From: Rhodococcus jostii RHA1
GTDB lineage: Bacteria > Actinomycetota > Actinomycetes > Mycobacteriales > Mycobacteriaceae
Direction: 5' to 3'
NCBI RefSeq assembly: GCF_000014565.1
Contig: NC_008268.1
Location: forward strand, 5,088,501-5,152,500
DNA: 64,000 bases
Both the position numbers and the translations under genes were made by a program. The notes below the pieces were generated by a model, which was given only the letters and a program-made list of their open reading frames with translations, ran no database searches and was not told the origin of the DNA. Shown here in pieces: positions 51,976 through 59,374 of this stretch. Each line of letters begins with the position of its first letter. Positions within the stretch are counted from its first letter, which is position 1.

Positions 51976-52932
51976 TCACGAAGCCTTCTGCTCGCGCTTC
52001 TTGGCCTCGCGGGCCAGCATGCGGTCGCGCTGCTCCTCGAACTTGGTGGCCTGGCCCTCGAGGTTCTCGAGGAACTTGCCGAGGCTCTCGCGGACCTCTT
52101 CGCCGCGGGCGGTGAAATCGGTCCGCTCGAAGATGTTCCACTTGCGCAGGACGGGCATCACGACCTCTTCGAGGTGCTGACGCAGGTCGTAGATGCCGTG
52201 CTTGGCCATGAGTACACCGTTGCGCCGGAAGTTCGGCATGCCTGCGCCCGGCATCTGGAAGTTCTGGACGATCATGTTGATGGCCTCGAGCGCCTGATCG
52301 GGCGCGAGGTCGAGGGCTGCGCCGCACATGTTGCGGTAGAAGATCATGTGCAGGTTCTCGTCGGCGGCGATGCGCTGCAGCATCCTGTCGGCGATCGGGT
52401 CCTTGCACGCCTTACCGGTGTTGCGGTGGCTGACGCGGGTGGCCAGTTCCTGGAACGTCACGTAGGCGACGGAGTGGAGGAAGCCGGCGTCGACGTCGGC
52501 GGGGGAAGCGAAGCCGTTGGTCATGTGCTCCATGCGGAAACGCTCGAGCTGGACGGGGTCGACGGCGCGGGTCACAACGAGGTAATCGCGCATCACGATG
52601 CCGTGACGGTTCTCCTCGGCGGTCCAGCGACCGACCCAGGTTCCCCATGCGCCGTCCTGCGAGAAGTTCTCGGCGATCTCGCGGTGGTACGACGGCAGGT
52701 TGTCCTCGGTGAGGAGGTTCGTGATCATCGCGGCCTTGGCGACCTCGTCGAGCTGCGACTGCTCGGGATCCCAGTCGGTGCCGCCCATCGCGGCGAAGTT
52801 ACGTCCTTCGTCCCACGGAACATAGTCGTGGGGATGCCATTCCTTGGCCATGGAGAGGTGGCGGTTGACGTTCTCTTCTGCAACCGGCGACAACTCCTGC
52901 AGCAGTTCGAGTTGGGTCAGATCCCTCGCCAT
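51976..52932 (-). CDS. desA1: Acyl-ACP desaturase DesA1
   Basis: A 318-residue soluble di-iron desaturase that introduces a double bond into acyl-ACP, needed for mycolic acid synthesis in mycobacteria (Rv0824c position). The iron-binding motifs EENRHG (in RWTAEENRHGIVMRDYL) and DENLH (in RIAADENLHMIFYRN) are present, with a further Glu in YHREIAENFSQDGAWGTW. The basic C-terminal tail (KKREQKAS) is short. ATG 52932 has GGAGG nine bases upstream. A 375-nt intergenic region with candidate operators lies before it. Confidence 0.93.
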   Translation of the reverse strand: MARDLTQLELLQELSPVAEENVNRHLSMAKEWHPHDYVPWDEGRNFAAMGGTDWDPEQSQLDEVAKAAMITNLLTEDNLPSYHREIAENFSQDGAWGTWVGRWTAEENRHGIVMRDYLVVTRAVDPVQLERFRMEHMTNGFASPADVDAGFLHSVAYVTFQELATRVSHRNTGKACKDPIADRMLQRIAADENLHMIFYRNMCGAALDLAPDQALEAINMIVQNFQMPGAGMPNFRRNGVLMAKHGIYDLRQHLEEVVMPVLRKWNIFERTDFTARGEEVRESLGKFLENLEGQATKFEEQRDRMLAREAKKREQKAS

Positions 52933-53307
52933 GTGTAATGCCTCCATGTAGCTCAATTTGACTTTGTTCAGCCTACGGCACCGTAAGTAGGTTGGTAAAC
53001 GCCGTCGGCGGCCCGGGAACCGTCCAAGTTACCGATCCGTAATGGATCTTCCGGGATGTGTCGCCGCGACGCGGCGAACCGTTACATGACAGTGTACTGA
53101 TGAGCGTGCGTGTGCGGTGACCAGCGTAATCGTCGCAGGGAGAGATCATCACAGCGACGCGCGGGCCGTTGTGGACGATCACAGTTTTGTCGGTCCCCAC
53201 AGATTCCCCGCCGTAACTCGAGCCGTGTCGGCCGTTGCGCGGGAGCCTGTTCGTCCGAGCCGTCGGTCTCCTGGGAATTCGATCCACCCCAGGTGTGAAT
53301 ATCGCCA
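52933..53307. other. Intergenic region upstream of desA1
   Basis: No ORF of convincing quality is seen. Two dyads face desA1: TACGGCACCGTA (52974-52985, perfect) and TTACCGATCCGTAA (53029-53042, 12 of 14). They share ACGG/CCGT half-sites and are candidate regulator sites. The right part (53100-53300) holds nothing I can name. Confidence 0.45.
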
Positions 53308-53340
53308 CCCGGGGGCGGCGGTGGCCCCGCCGCCCCCGGG
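53308..53340 (-). terminator. Terminator of the DUF937 gene
   Basis: Perfect 13-bp GC stem (53308-53320 with 53328-53340) with a 7-nt loop, 3 nt beyond the stop of the leftward DUF937 gene. Confidence 0.7.
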
Positions 53341-53343
53341 GAC

Positions 53344-53931
53344 CTACTTCTTTCCGCCGCCCAGCAGTCCGCCGAGCACGTCGCCCGCACCCTTTCCGAG
53401 CAGGCCACCCAGGACACCGCCGAGCCCGCCGGAACCGCCGCTGCCTCCGAGGAGCCCGCCCAGGACGTCCCCGAGACCTCCGCCCGCCTGGCCGGAGCCC
53501 TGCGTCTGCGGAGCGGAACTTCCACCGCCCGTCACCTGCTTGGCGATGTACGCCAGCACGATCGGCGCGAGGATCGGGAGCAACTGCTTCATGAGGTCGC
53601 TGCCCACTCCGCTGCCGCCCACACCGCCGAGCGTGCTCGCCACCCGGTCACGTTCGCCGCCGAAGATGTTGGACACGATCTTGTCGCCGTCGGCCGTGTC
53701 GACCTGGTCGATGTCGATTCCGCCGTCGAGAAGCGTCGTGCCGCTGTGATCGTGCAGCGCGCTCTGCAGCGACGCAGCGCCGTTCGGGTCTTCGGCGTTG
53801 GCGCCGAGCCCGCCGACGAGCGTCGGGAGCGCCGATTTCACCGCGGTCTCGGCGGTGGCCTCGTCGACGCCGAGTTGCCGGGCGATCTGATTGATCGGGA
53901 TCTGCGACAGAAGGTCGTCGATCGATGCCAT
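53344..53931 (-). CDS. DUF937 family protein with Gly-Leu-rich tail
   Basis: A 195-residue protein. The DUF937 domain spans about residues 1-120: MASIDDLLSQIPINQIARQLGVDEATAETAVKSALPTLVGGLGANA, then ASLQSALHDHSG and KIVSNIFGGERDRVASTLGG, LMKQLLPILAPIVLAYIAKQ. The last 60 residues are low-complexity Gly/Ser with repeated GGLLGG/DVLGGLLG units. Function is unknown. ATG 53931 has GAGGA eight bases upstream; the ATG six codons earlier lacks it. It is divergent from the MmcQ/YjbR gene. Confidence 0.78.
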   Translation of the reverse strand: MASIDDLLSQIPINQIARQLGVDEATAETAVKSALPTLVGGLGANAEDPNGAASLQSALHDHSGTTLLDGGIDIDQVDTADGDKIVSNIFGGERDRVASTLGGVGGSGVGSDLMKQLLPILAPIVLAYIAKQVTGGGSSAPQTQGSGQAGGGLGDVLGGLLGGSGGSGGLGGVLGGLLGKGAGDVLGGLLGGGKK

Positions 53932-54048
53932 TGATGCCGTCCTCGTCATGGGGTTCGTCGTCGACACCCCCGGACACCCGACACTAGTGAATCCCGCGTG
54001 TCCGTTATGCCGGTTGCGGTGGGTCGGGGCGCTGCCGACAATCGTCAC

Positions 54049-54438
54049 ATGGGCAACAACATGAGCCGCCTGGAACAGATCGTCGCCGAGTTGCCCGAAG
54101 CCGTGCGCGTGGACGTCGCCCAATGGGACGGACACCCGACGTTCCGGGTGCGGGGGAAGAACTTCGTGTTCAGTGACGTGGAGGCCACCCGGTTGACGGT
54201 GAAGCTCACCGTCGACGAGGCCGAAGCGGTCGTCGCAACGGAACCGGGGGCCGAGCCCGCGGGATACGGTCTCGGTAGACACGGCTGGATCGCAGTGGAC
54301 GTCGCGGACGCGGACGAGCCCCACTGGGAACAGCTCCGTGAGTGGATCAGGACGTCGTACACGCTCGTCGCCCCGAAGCGACTGGCCGAGCAGGTGCTGG
54401 ACGAAGAACCGTTGCCGACGCAGGGAGACCAGTCATGA
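54049..54438 (+). CDS. MmcQ/YjbR family protein
   Basis: A 129-residue member of the MmcQ/YjbR (DUF419) family, with a CyaY-like fold that may bind DNA or proteins. Typical segments are LEQIVAELPEAVRVDVAQWDGHPTFRVRGKNFVFSDV and HGWIAVDVADADEPHWEQLREWIRTSYTLVAPKRL. Starts at 54049 and 54061 are equally plausible, as neither has a good ribosome site. Its stop overlaps the start of the membrane protein gene. Function is unknown. Confidence 0.75.
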   Translation: MGNNMSRLEQIVAELPEAVRVDVAQWDGHPTFRVRGKNFVFSDVEATRLTVKLTVDEAEAVVATEPGAEPAGYGLGRHGWIAVDVADADEPHWEQLREWIRTSYTLVAPKRLAEQVLDEEPLPTQGDQS

Positions 54439-55037
54439 CGACCGACAACAGCGCATCCACCTCCACACCGTCGAAATCCGGCCTGCCGACGTGGGCCAAG
54501 AAGGCCATCGGCATCGCAGTCCTGCTGGTGGTACTGGTCATCGCCTACTTCATCCTCGCGGCCTACCTCCCGCGGGCGTGGGCTCAGAACGTGGGAGGGC
54601 TGGCGGGCGGCAGCTTCGGCGGCGGCATCCTGTGGGGACTGCTGTTCGGCACCCTGTGCACCCTGCTGCCGCTGCTGCTGTTCCGCGGAGCGTGGCGGCT
54701 GTTCCGCCGGCGCCGGTTCAAGCCCGTGCAGATCGTGTTGCTGATCCTCGGTGTCCTGGTGGTGCTGCCCAACCTGCTGACGCTCAGTGTGGTGCTCGGC
54801 GGCAACAGCGCAGCGCACGCGGGCGAACGGATCATGGACGTCGACGCGCCCGGATTCCGCGGCGCGTCGCTCGCCGGCGCCATCATCGGAGTGGTGCTGT
54901 TCCTGGGCGTCGCCGGAGTCAGCTTCACGTACCGCAAGCGCGGCGAGGATCTCGCCGAGATGCGGAGAGACACGAAAGCGAAGGACGGACAGGTGGGTGA
55001 CGGGCCGCCGGCCGGACCGTCACCTGCCACGCCCTAG
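54435..55037 (+). CDS. Multi-spanning membrane protein, permease-like
   Basis: A 200-residue membrane protein with four helices: AIGIAVLLVVLVIAYFILAAY; GGGILWGLLFGTLCTLLPLLLF; VQIVLLILGVLVVLPNLLTLSVVLGG; ASLAGAIIGVVLFLGVAGVSF. A Ser/Thr-rich head (1-20) and a charged tail (RKRGEDLAEMRRDTKAKDG) lie in the cytoplasm. I do not recognise a transport family. ATG 54435 overlaps the preceding stop by four bases (ATGA). It ends 5 nt from a convergent dehydrogenase. Confidence 0.7.
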   Translation: MTTDNSASTSTPSKSGLPTWAKKAIGIAVLLVVLVIAYFILAAYLPRAWAQNVGGLAGGSFGGGILWGLLFGTLCTLLPLLLFRGAWRLFRRRRFKPVQIVLLILGVLVVLPNLLTLSVVLGGNSAAHAGERIMDVDAPGFRGASLAGAIIGVVLFLGVAGVSFTYRKRGEDLAEMRRDTKAKDGQVGDGPPAGPSPATP

Positions 55038-55042
55038 CGAAT

Positions 55043-56131
55043 TCACCACACGAGCACGGGCTTGATCACCGTGCCCGCGGCCTGATCGGCGACGGCGCGG
55101 TTGATGTCGTCGAATCGATACTCGGTGACGAGACGGTCGAACGGGAACTTCCCGTCCGCGTGCAGCGCCAGCAACTGCGGGATGAACTGCTGCACCGACG
55201 AATCGCCCTCGACGCAGCCGCGGAGGGTCTTGCCGCTCAGCATCAGATCCTGAATGTTCACGGTCACTTCGGGCGCACCCAGCCCGACGACCACCGCGCT
55301 GCCGCGCGCCATCAGGGACGACAAGGCCTGGCCGATGACGGCGGGGATCCCGGTCGTGTCCAGGGTGTGGGTGGCGCCCCCACCGGTCGCCGCACGGATC
55401 GCGGCGACCACGTCCTGCGATCCGGGATCGATCGCAACCGCGCCGAATTCCTCCGCGAGCGCACGGCGTGCGGGGACCGGATCGACTGCGAGAAGCGTTG
55501 CGACGCCGACTGATCGGGCGGCGAGCAGGGCGGCGAACCCGACGCTGCCCGCGCCGAAGACGACCAGACTCGAATCGTTGCCCGGCCGGAGCACGTTCAG
55601 TACCGCGCCCGCACCCGTCTGGAATCCGCAGCCGAGCGGCGCCGCGGCGGCGAGGTCGACGGACTTGTCGACGACCACGACGTTGTCGGCCGTCGCGAGG
55701 ACGTGCTCGGCGAAGCTGGACTGGCCGAAGAACGCGGCGCGCACGGGCTCGCCGTTCTGGGTGATGGTGGCGGAACCGTCCGCGCGCCGGCCCGAACTGT
55801 TCAGCCGGTGCGCATCGACGCAGTACGCCGGACCCGCGCTTCGGCACTGGTCGCAGTCGCCGCAGTGGCGGTAGCTGAGAATCACGTGATCACCGGGCGT
55901 CACCCCATTCACACGTGACCCGACGTCCACGACGATCCCGGCACCTTCGTGCCCGAGGACGGCGGGGCCGAGGGCATGGGGGAGGGACGCCTTGGTGAAG
56001 AGGTCCGTGTGGCACAGGCCGGTGGCGACGATGCGCACCAGGACTTCGTCCGCGCGGGGCTCGTCGAGTTCGACCGTCTCCAGTGTGAACGGAGAATCGG
56101 GTCCGCGTGAGAGCGCTGCTGTGACCTGCAT
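55043..56131 (-). CDS. Zinc-dependent alcohol dehydrogenase (aryl-alcohol type)
   Basis: A 362-residue medium-chain dehydrogenase. The catalytic zinc ligands are in GLCHTDLF and LGHEGAG; the structural-zinc cysteines are in RHCGDCDQCRSAGPAYC; the NAD-binding fold is VVFGAGSVGFAALLAARSVG. It resembles benzyl- or aryl-alcohol dehydrogenases more than ethanol enzymes (PLGCGFQTGAGAVLN). It follows the DUF4334 gene by 6 nt in the same direction and should be co-transcribed, under control of the divergent TetR. The substrate is unknown. Confidence 0.87.
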   Translation of the reverse strand: MQVTAALSRGPDSPFTLETVELDEPRADEVLVRIVATGLCHTDLFTKASLPHALGPAVLGHEGAGIVVDVGSRVNGVTPGDHVILSYRHCGDCDQCRSAGPAYCVDAHRLNSSGRRADGSATITQNGEPVRAAFFGQSSFAEHVLATADNVVVVDKSVDLAAAAPLGCGFQTGAGAVLNVLRPGNDSSLVVFGAGSVGFAALLAARSVGVATLLAVDPVPARRALAEEFGAVAIDPGSQDVVAAIRAATGGGATHTLDTTGIPAVIGQALSSLMARGSAVVVGLGAPEVTVNIQDLMLSGKTLRGCVEGDSSVQQFIPQLLALHADGKFPFDRLVTEYRFDDINRAVADQAAGTVIKPVLVW

Positions 56132-56137
56132 TGGGGC

Positions 56138-56611
56138 TCAGTCTCTTTCGAGCAGGAAGTAGTAGTGCCTGCCGTTGTCGAGGACCAGTGCGGACTTGCC
56201 GTTCATGATGCCCATCAGAGTGGAGTCGTCCACCTTCTTGAAGTGATCGAAGATGGGTGCGCCGTCGTACACCATGGTCGCCGTGACCTCTCCCCGGAAC
56301 TCGATGTTCCACAGGCTCGCTTCGCCGTTGCCGGCCTTGACGTCGGAATAGAGGTTGTCGTCCGCGTCACGGCAGATCAACGGCTTCGCATCCTCGAGGG
56401 AGTGGAACGTCTTTCCGTGCCAGCGGCTCGCGAACAGTTTCTCGTGGAGGCGGTGTCCGGTGGCGAAGTCGTCGCCCTTCCAGCTGCCGAGGACGTCTTC
56501 GGCCCTGACGGTGTCGAGCGCGGCCCACACGGCGTCGAGTTCGTCGGGGGAGACGCCGCTCTCGCGCCCCCGGAGCTCGTGGAACGTGGTGCGGGCCCGA
56601 TCGATGTCCAT
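56138..56611 (-). CDS. GXWXG/DUF4334 domain protein
   Basis: A 157-residue protein with an N-terminal GXWXG domain (VLGSWKGDDFATGHRLHEKLFASRWHGKTFHSLEDAKPLICRD) and a C-terminal DUF4334 domain (GEASLWNIEFRGEVTATMVYDGAPIFDHFKKVDDSTLMGIMNGK). The fold is related to small lipid- or heme-binding barrels, but function is unknown. It is the first gene of a leftward pair with the alcohol dehydrogenase, divergent from a TetR regulator with two operator dyads between. It may bind or modify the dehydrogenase substrate; this is inference. Confidence 0.82.
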   Translation of the reverse strand: MDIDRARTTFHELRGRESGVSPDELDAVWAALDTVRAEDVLGSWKGDDFATGHRLHEKLFASRWHGKTFHSLEDAKPLICRDADDNLYSDVKAGNGEASLWNIEFRGEVTATMVYDGAPIFDHFKKVDDSTLMGIMNGKSALVLDNGRHYYFLLERD

Positions 56612-56643
56612 GGAAGGTCCTTGGGGTGAGTGGTGCGAGGTTT

Positions 56644-56697
56644 ACGAACCAAACTGTTCGTCAACTGCGCACGCTACGCCGAACCAGATGGTTCGGC
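56644..56697. promoter_or_regulatory. Paired TetR operators
   Basis: Two related dyads lie between DUF4334 (start 56611) and the TetR gene (start 56720): ACGAACCAAACTGTTCGT at 56644-56661 and GCCGAACCAGATGGTTCGGC at 56678-56697. Both have CGAAC/GTTCG half-sites; the second pairs at nine of ten positions. Confidence 0.65.
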
Positions 56698-56719
56698 AAC
56701 GGGCAAATAGGATGTCGGA

Positions 56720-57325
56720 ATGCGAACAGCGGGAGAAGCCACGCGAGAACGGATCCTCGCCGCGGCCAAGGAGGAGTTCGCTCACCACGGAGTCGCCGGA
56801 GCCCGGATCAACCGCATCGCAGAGACGGCCCGAGCGAGCAAGGACCGTCTGTACGCGTACTTCGACAGCAAGGAAGCGCTGTTCGACGCCGTCATCGCGC
56901 AGTGGATCGCCGAGACGACGGAGCAGACGGCGCTGCGGGGAGACGATCTGCCGGGCTACGCGGGCCGGTTGTTCGACTACTACGTGGCGCACCCCGAGAA
57001 CGCGAGGCTGCAGAAGTGGGCCGACCTGGAGATGAGCGAGCAGATCACCGACAGCGATGCGCGGACCCTCGCGCTGCGGCCCAAAATCGCCGAGATCCGG
57101 CGAGGTCAGCAGGAGGGGTTCGTCGATCCGTCGTGGAACGCAGGCGAGCTGCTGCTCGTGATCACCGACATCGCCCTGTCGCTGGCCACCGCGCGTGGTG
57201 GACGCAAGCCGGCGGGGGGAAAGTCGGGGGAGCGCACGGTGGCACAGCGGCGGCAGAGCGCTGTCGAGGCGGTTCGTCGTCTGATCGGGGCGCCTGCGAC
57301 GGCCTACGCGCCAGGGCGTGGGTGA
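56720..57325 (+). CDS. TetR-family regulator of the dehydrogenase/DUF4334 pair
   Basis: A 201-residue TetR repressor. The DNA-binding domain is ATRERILAAAKEEFAHHGVAGARINRIAETARASKDRLYAYFDSKEALFDAVI, followed by a TetR_C domain (PGYAGRLFDYYVAHPENARLQKW). It is divergent from the DUF4334-dehydrogenase operon and two dyads with CGAAC half-sites lie in the gap, one of them next to its own start, so it probably also represses itself. The ligand is unknown, perhaps an alcohol or aldehyde. A shared terminator with tRNA-Lys follows. Confidence 0.85.
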   Translation: MRTAGEATRERILAAAKEEFAHHGVAGARINRIAETARASKDRLYAYFDSKEALFDAVIAQWIAETTEQTALRGDDLPGYAGRLFDYYVAHPENARLQKWADLEMSEQITDSDARTLALRPKIAEIRRGQQEGFVDPSWNAGELLLVITDIALSLATARGGRKPAGGKSGERTVAQRRQSAVEAVRRLIGAPATAYAPGRG

Positions 57326-57332
57326 GTGCTCG

Positions 57333-57364
57333 CTCCCTTACCCGGCATGCGCCGGGTAAGGGAG
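57333..57364. terminator. Bidirectional terminator between TetR and tRNA-Lys
   Basis: Perfect 14-bp stem (57333-57346 with 57351-57364) and loop ATGC, 7 nt after the TetR stop and 2 nt beyond the 3' end of the leftward tRNA. Confidence 0.8.
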
Positions 57365-57366
57365 AG

Positions 57367-57439
57367 TGCCCCCAGTAGGGCTCGAACCTACGACCTGCGG
57401 ATTAAAAGTCCGTAGCTCTACCAACTGAGCTATAGGGGC
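57367..57439 (-). tRNA. tRNA-Lys (anticodon TTT)
   Basis: Read on the minus strand, 73 nt with acceptor GCCCCTA pairing to TGGGGGC, D-arm GCTC-AGTTGGTAG-AGC, anticodon loop CTTTTAA and T-arm GTAGG-TTCGAGC-CCTAC. The anticodon TTT reads lysine AAA and AAG. One A-C mismatch tops the anticodon stem. CCA is not encoded. Confidence 0.93.
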
Positions 57440-57517
57440 GCGGGGCCAGAGTCTAGTGCGCAGACGGTGGCCGAGAAAACAGGACCCCCGGCACGGCGCG
57501 CCGCGCGGGGGGTGAAA

Positions 57518-57565
57518 TGGGTCGGCTCGGGTGCGCACCCCCTGCAGCGCACCCGAGCCGACCCA
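57518..57565. other. Long GC hairpin of unknown role
   Basis: Arms of 19 nt (57518-57536 and 57547-57565) pair perfectly around ACCCCCTGCA. It lies between the 5' end of tRNA-Lys and the upstream region of a rightward TetR gene, so it does not follow any gene's 3' end. It may be a transcript end of an unseen RNA or a structured leader. Confidence 0.55.
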
Positions 57566-57767
57566 AATTATACCACTTGGTGTGTTTTCGGCGGCGGTCC
57601 GGTTTCCACTCCATAAAGGTCTTCAGGTTGGTTTCTGAGAAGTTTCCATGATTTACAGACTGCTGTGTCGGTTTTTTCAAAACGGGGATACTGTTATGTA
57701 TGGCTCCACGCTCGTCCCGGGAGGGCGAAAAGCGGGGTTACTACATCTGGGAGAGGGATTCACCGTC
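57566..57767 (+). other. AT-rich region upstream of the GBL-receptor-like gene
   Basis: About 200 nt clearly more AT-rich than its surroundings, with TTTTTT at 57672-57677 and ATAC-N6-GTAT at 57688-57701. TACTGT (57689-57694) is a possible -10, overlapping that dyad. An in-frame ATG at 57696 would add 24 residues to the TetR protein. Nothing else is recognisable. Confidence 0.4.
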
Positions 57768-58424
57768 ATGGCACGTCAGCAGGAGCGTGCGCGACGCACT
57801 CGCGCTGCGCTGGTGGAGTCGGCCGCCATCGAATTCGCGAAGCGCGGCTATGCGGCGGCGTCGGTCAACACGATCCTCGAAGGCTCGAACGCCACCAAGG
57901 GGGCGATGTACTTCCACTTCCAATCGAAGGAAGAGCTCGCCCGTGCCGTCCTTCAATCCGGAGTGGAGCAATTCACCGCCCTGACCGACAGGTGGACGAG
58001 TCGCACGGACATCGGGCCGTTCGAAGCCCTCCACGGTTTCGTGATCGACCTGGCGAAGCTCTTCCATTCCAGCGTCATCGTGCGGGCCGAATTCCGGCTG
58101 ATCGTCGAACCCGAGTTCTATCCGGACGTGCAGTCCGGCGGATCGCAGGTGTGGGGGCGCACCGCGCACGAGTTCGCGATCCGAGCTCAACGCGACGGTC
58201 TGCTGCGCGCCGACGCCGACCCGGAGAAGTTCACCCGGGTGCTGGCGGCGTCGCTCGCCGGCCAGCGGTACATGTCCGACATGACGTCGCTGGAGGGTGA
58301 CCTCGGCGAGCGGTTCGCGGAATCGCTCGAAGTGATCCTCGCCGCGATGGCTTCACCCGAGTGGTGGGAGAAGTTTGCGAGGGAAGGATGGCCGGATTCC
58401 GGTTCGGAACTGCCCGATTCGTAG
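57768..58424 (+). CDS. TetR-family regulator, gamma-butyrolactone receptor-like (ScbR type)
   Basis: A 218-residue regulator resembling ScbR/ArpA receptors. The DNA-binding part is QERARRTRAALVESAAIEFAKRGYAAASVNTILEGSNATKGAMYFHFQSKEELARAVL, whose TKGAMYFHF motif is typical of the group. The ligand domain contains RAEFRLIVEPEFYPDV and WGRTAHEFAIRAQRDGLLR. Rhodococci are known to use butyrolactone-like signals, but no AfsA/GblA synthase gene is next to it, so it could be a pseudo-receptor. ATG 57768 is chosen because it yields the usual short tail. The upstream region is AT-rich with an ATAC-N6-GTAT dyad. Confidence 0.78.
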   Translation: MARQQERARRTRAALVESAAIEFAKRGYAAASVNTILEGSNATKGAMYFHFQSKEELARAVLQSGVEQFTALTDRWTSRTDIGPFEALHGFVIDLAKLFHSSVIVRAEFRLIVEPEFYPDVQSGGSQVWGRTAHEFAIRAQRDGLLRADADPEKFTRVLAASLAGQRYMSDMTSLEGDLGERFAESLEVILAAMASPEWWEKFAREGWPDSGSELPDS

Positions 58425-58522
58425 TCTGACCTGGCGATTTGGGAAATTCTCGATCCGTGTCCTAAGCTATCCAAGCTCCCAACGGAACGCCGTTGAGGTA
58501 CTGGTTCGGAGAAATCCGGCGG

Positions 58523-58595
58523 GCCCCCTTCGTCTAGCGGCCTAGGACGCCGCCCTTTCAAGGCGGTAGCGCGGGTTCGAATCCCGTAGGGGGTA
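58523..58595 (+). tRNA. tRNA-Glu (anticodon TTC)
   Basis: A 73-nt cloverleaf: acceptor GCCCCCT with AGGGGGT (one G-T), anticodon stem CCGCC/GGCGG with loop CTTTCAA, T-arm GCGGG-TTCGAAT-CCCGT. CCA is not encoded. Confidence 0.93.
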
Positions 58596-58691
58596 CGTTT
58601 GACCGGTGTCGAGCATGCGGTATGGTTCGACGGCAGTAAAAGTGACACGCAGTAACGCTTTACACTTGTAAAGCACAGCAGGACAAAGCAA

Positions 58692-58765
58692 GGCCCTGTG
58701 GCGCAGTTGGTTAGCGCGCCGCCCTGTCACGGCGGAGGTCGCGGGTTCGAGTCCCGTCAGGGTCG
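58692..58765 (+). tRNA. tRNA-Asp (anticodon GTC)
   Basis: A 74-nt cloverleaf: acceptor GGCCCTG with CAGGGTC, anticodon loop CTGTCAC in stem CCGCC/GGCGG, T-arm GCGGG-TTCGAGT-CCCGT, discriminator G. CCA is not encoded. Confidence 0.93.
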
Positions 58766-58770
58766 CAAGT

Positions 58771-58799
58771 GTGTTGCCGATACCGAGTATCGGCAACAC
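58771..58799 (+). terminator. Hairpin between tRNA-Asp and tRNA-Phe
   Basis: Perfect 13-bp stem (58771-58783 with 58787-58799) with the loop CGA, 5 nt after tRNA-Asp. It is a processing signal or partial terminator. Confidence 0.6.
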
Positions 58800-58831
58800 A
58801 ATGCGATAGGCATTCGGTTCGGGTGCCGTCC

Positions 58832-58908
58832 GGCCAGGTAGCTCAGTTGGTACGAGCGTCCGCCTGAAAAGCGGAAGGTCGCCGGTTCGATCCCGGCCCT
58901 GGCCACCA
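58832..58908 (+). tRNA. tRNA-Phe (anticodon GAA)
   Basis: Acceptor GGCCAGG with CCTGGCC, anticodon loop CTGAAAA in stem CCGC/GCGG, T-arm GCCGG-TTCGATC-CCGGC. The discriminator A58905 is followed by an encoded CCA (58906-58908), unlike the other three tRNAs here. Confidence 0.93.
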
Positions 58909-58921
58909 CGATTCACCGAAG

Positions 58922-58956
58922 CTCCGTTGTCGAGAACGTCGACAACGGAGTTTTTT
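58922..58956 (+). terminator. Intrinsic terminator of the tRNA cluster
   Basis: Stem CTCCGTTGTCGA (58922-58933) with 58939-58950, loop GAACG, followed by six T residues: a textbook factor-independent terminator, uncommon in this GC-rich window. Confidence 0.85.
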
Positions 58957-58970
58957 CGTCGTCCGTGTAC

Positions 58971-59303
58971 CTACGGGGCGATCCGCAGTGTGTCGACGAG
59001 GCCGTCGCTGAGAACGAACTCGTACTTCAATTCCACCGGGCTTCCGGGGAAATTTCCTTCCACTGTGGTGGTGATCACGTACCTGTCGTCGGCGACCGCT
59101 TCCGTTCCGGTCACCTCGACCGTGTAGGTGAACTTCGATTCGAGGTCCCTGCGCCATTGCCGGATGCCGTCGTGCCCGCGGACGGTCCGGCCTTCGTCGG
59201 TCACGGCCCCGTGCTCGGTGAAGCATGCAGTGAGCGCATCGAGGTCTCCTGCGTCGGCCGCCCGAAAGTAGCGCGTGACGATCTCGGGTGTCGTGGTGCT
59301 CAT
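58971..59303 (-). CDS. SnoaL/NTF2-like fold protein
   Basis: A 110-residue protein with the NTF2/SnoaL cone fold: TPEIVTRYFRAADAGDLDALTACFTEHGAVTDEGRTVRGHDGIRQWRRDLESKFTYTVEV, then RYVITTTVEGNFPGSPVELKYEFVLSDGLVDTLRI. Such proteins are small isomerases, dehydratases or binding subunits; catalytic residues cannot be assigned. ATG 59303 has AGGGAG upstream. It is divergent from a TetR gene with an operator-like dyad in the 71-nt gap, and presumably is its target. Confidence 0.82.
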   Translation of the reverse strand: MSTTTPEIVTRYFRAADAGDLDALTACFTEHGAVTDEGRTVRGHDGIRQWRRDLESKFTYTVEVTGTEAVADDRYVITTTVEGNFPGSPVELKYEFVLSDGLVDTLRIAP

Positions 59304-59343
59304 GGTGTTCTCCCTGTCCCTGCCGGTGCGGCAGTACCGCGTG

Positions 59344-59358
59344 TATAGCAACGCTATA
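59344..59358. promoter_or_regulatory. Candidate TetR operator
   Basis: TATAGCAACGCTATA is a perfect dyad with a 3-bp centre, midway between the SnoaL-like gene and the TetR start at 59375. A further partial copy (TAGCATAGC) follows at once. Confidence 0.5.
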
Positions 59359-59374
59359 GAAGTAGCATAGCGGT

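Noticed and set aside
57696..57767. ATG 57696 as start of the butyrolactone-receptor-like protein
   Set aside because: It would add a 24-residue tail unlike related receptors and overlaps the likely promoter; ATG 57768 gives the standard N-terminus.
58523..58908. Integration (att) site at the tRNA cluster
   Set aside because: No integrase gene and no direct repeat of a tRNA 3' end was noticed nearby.
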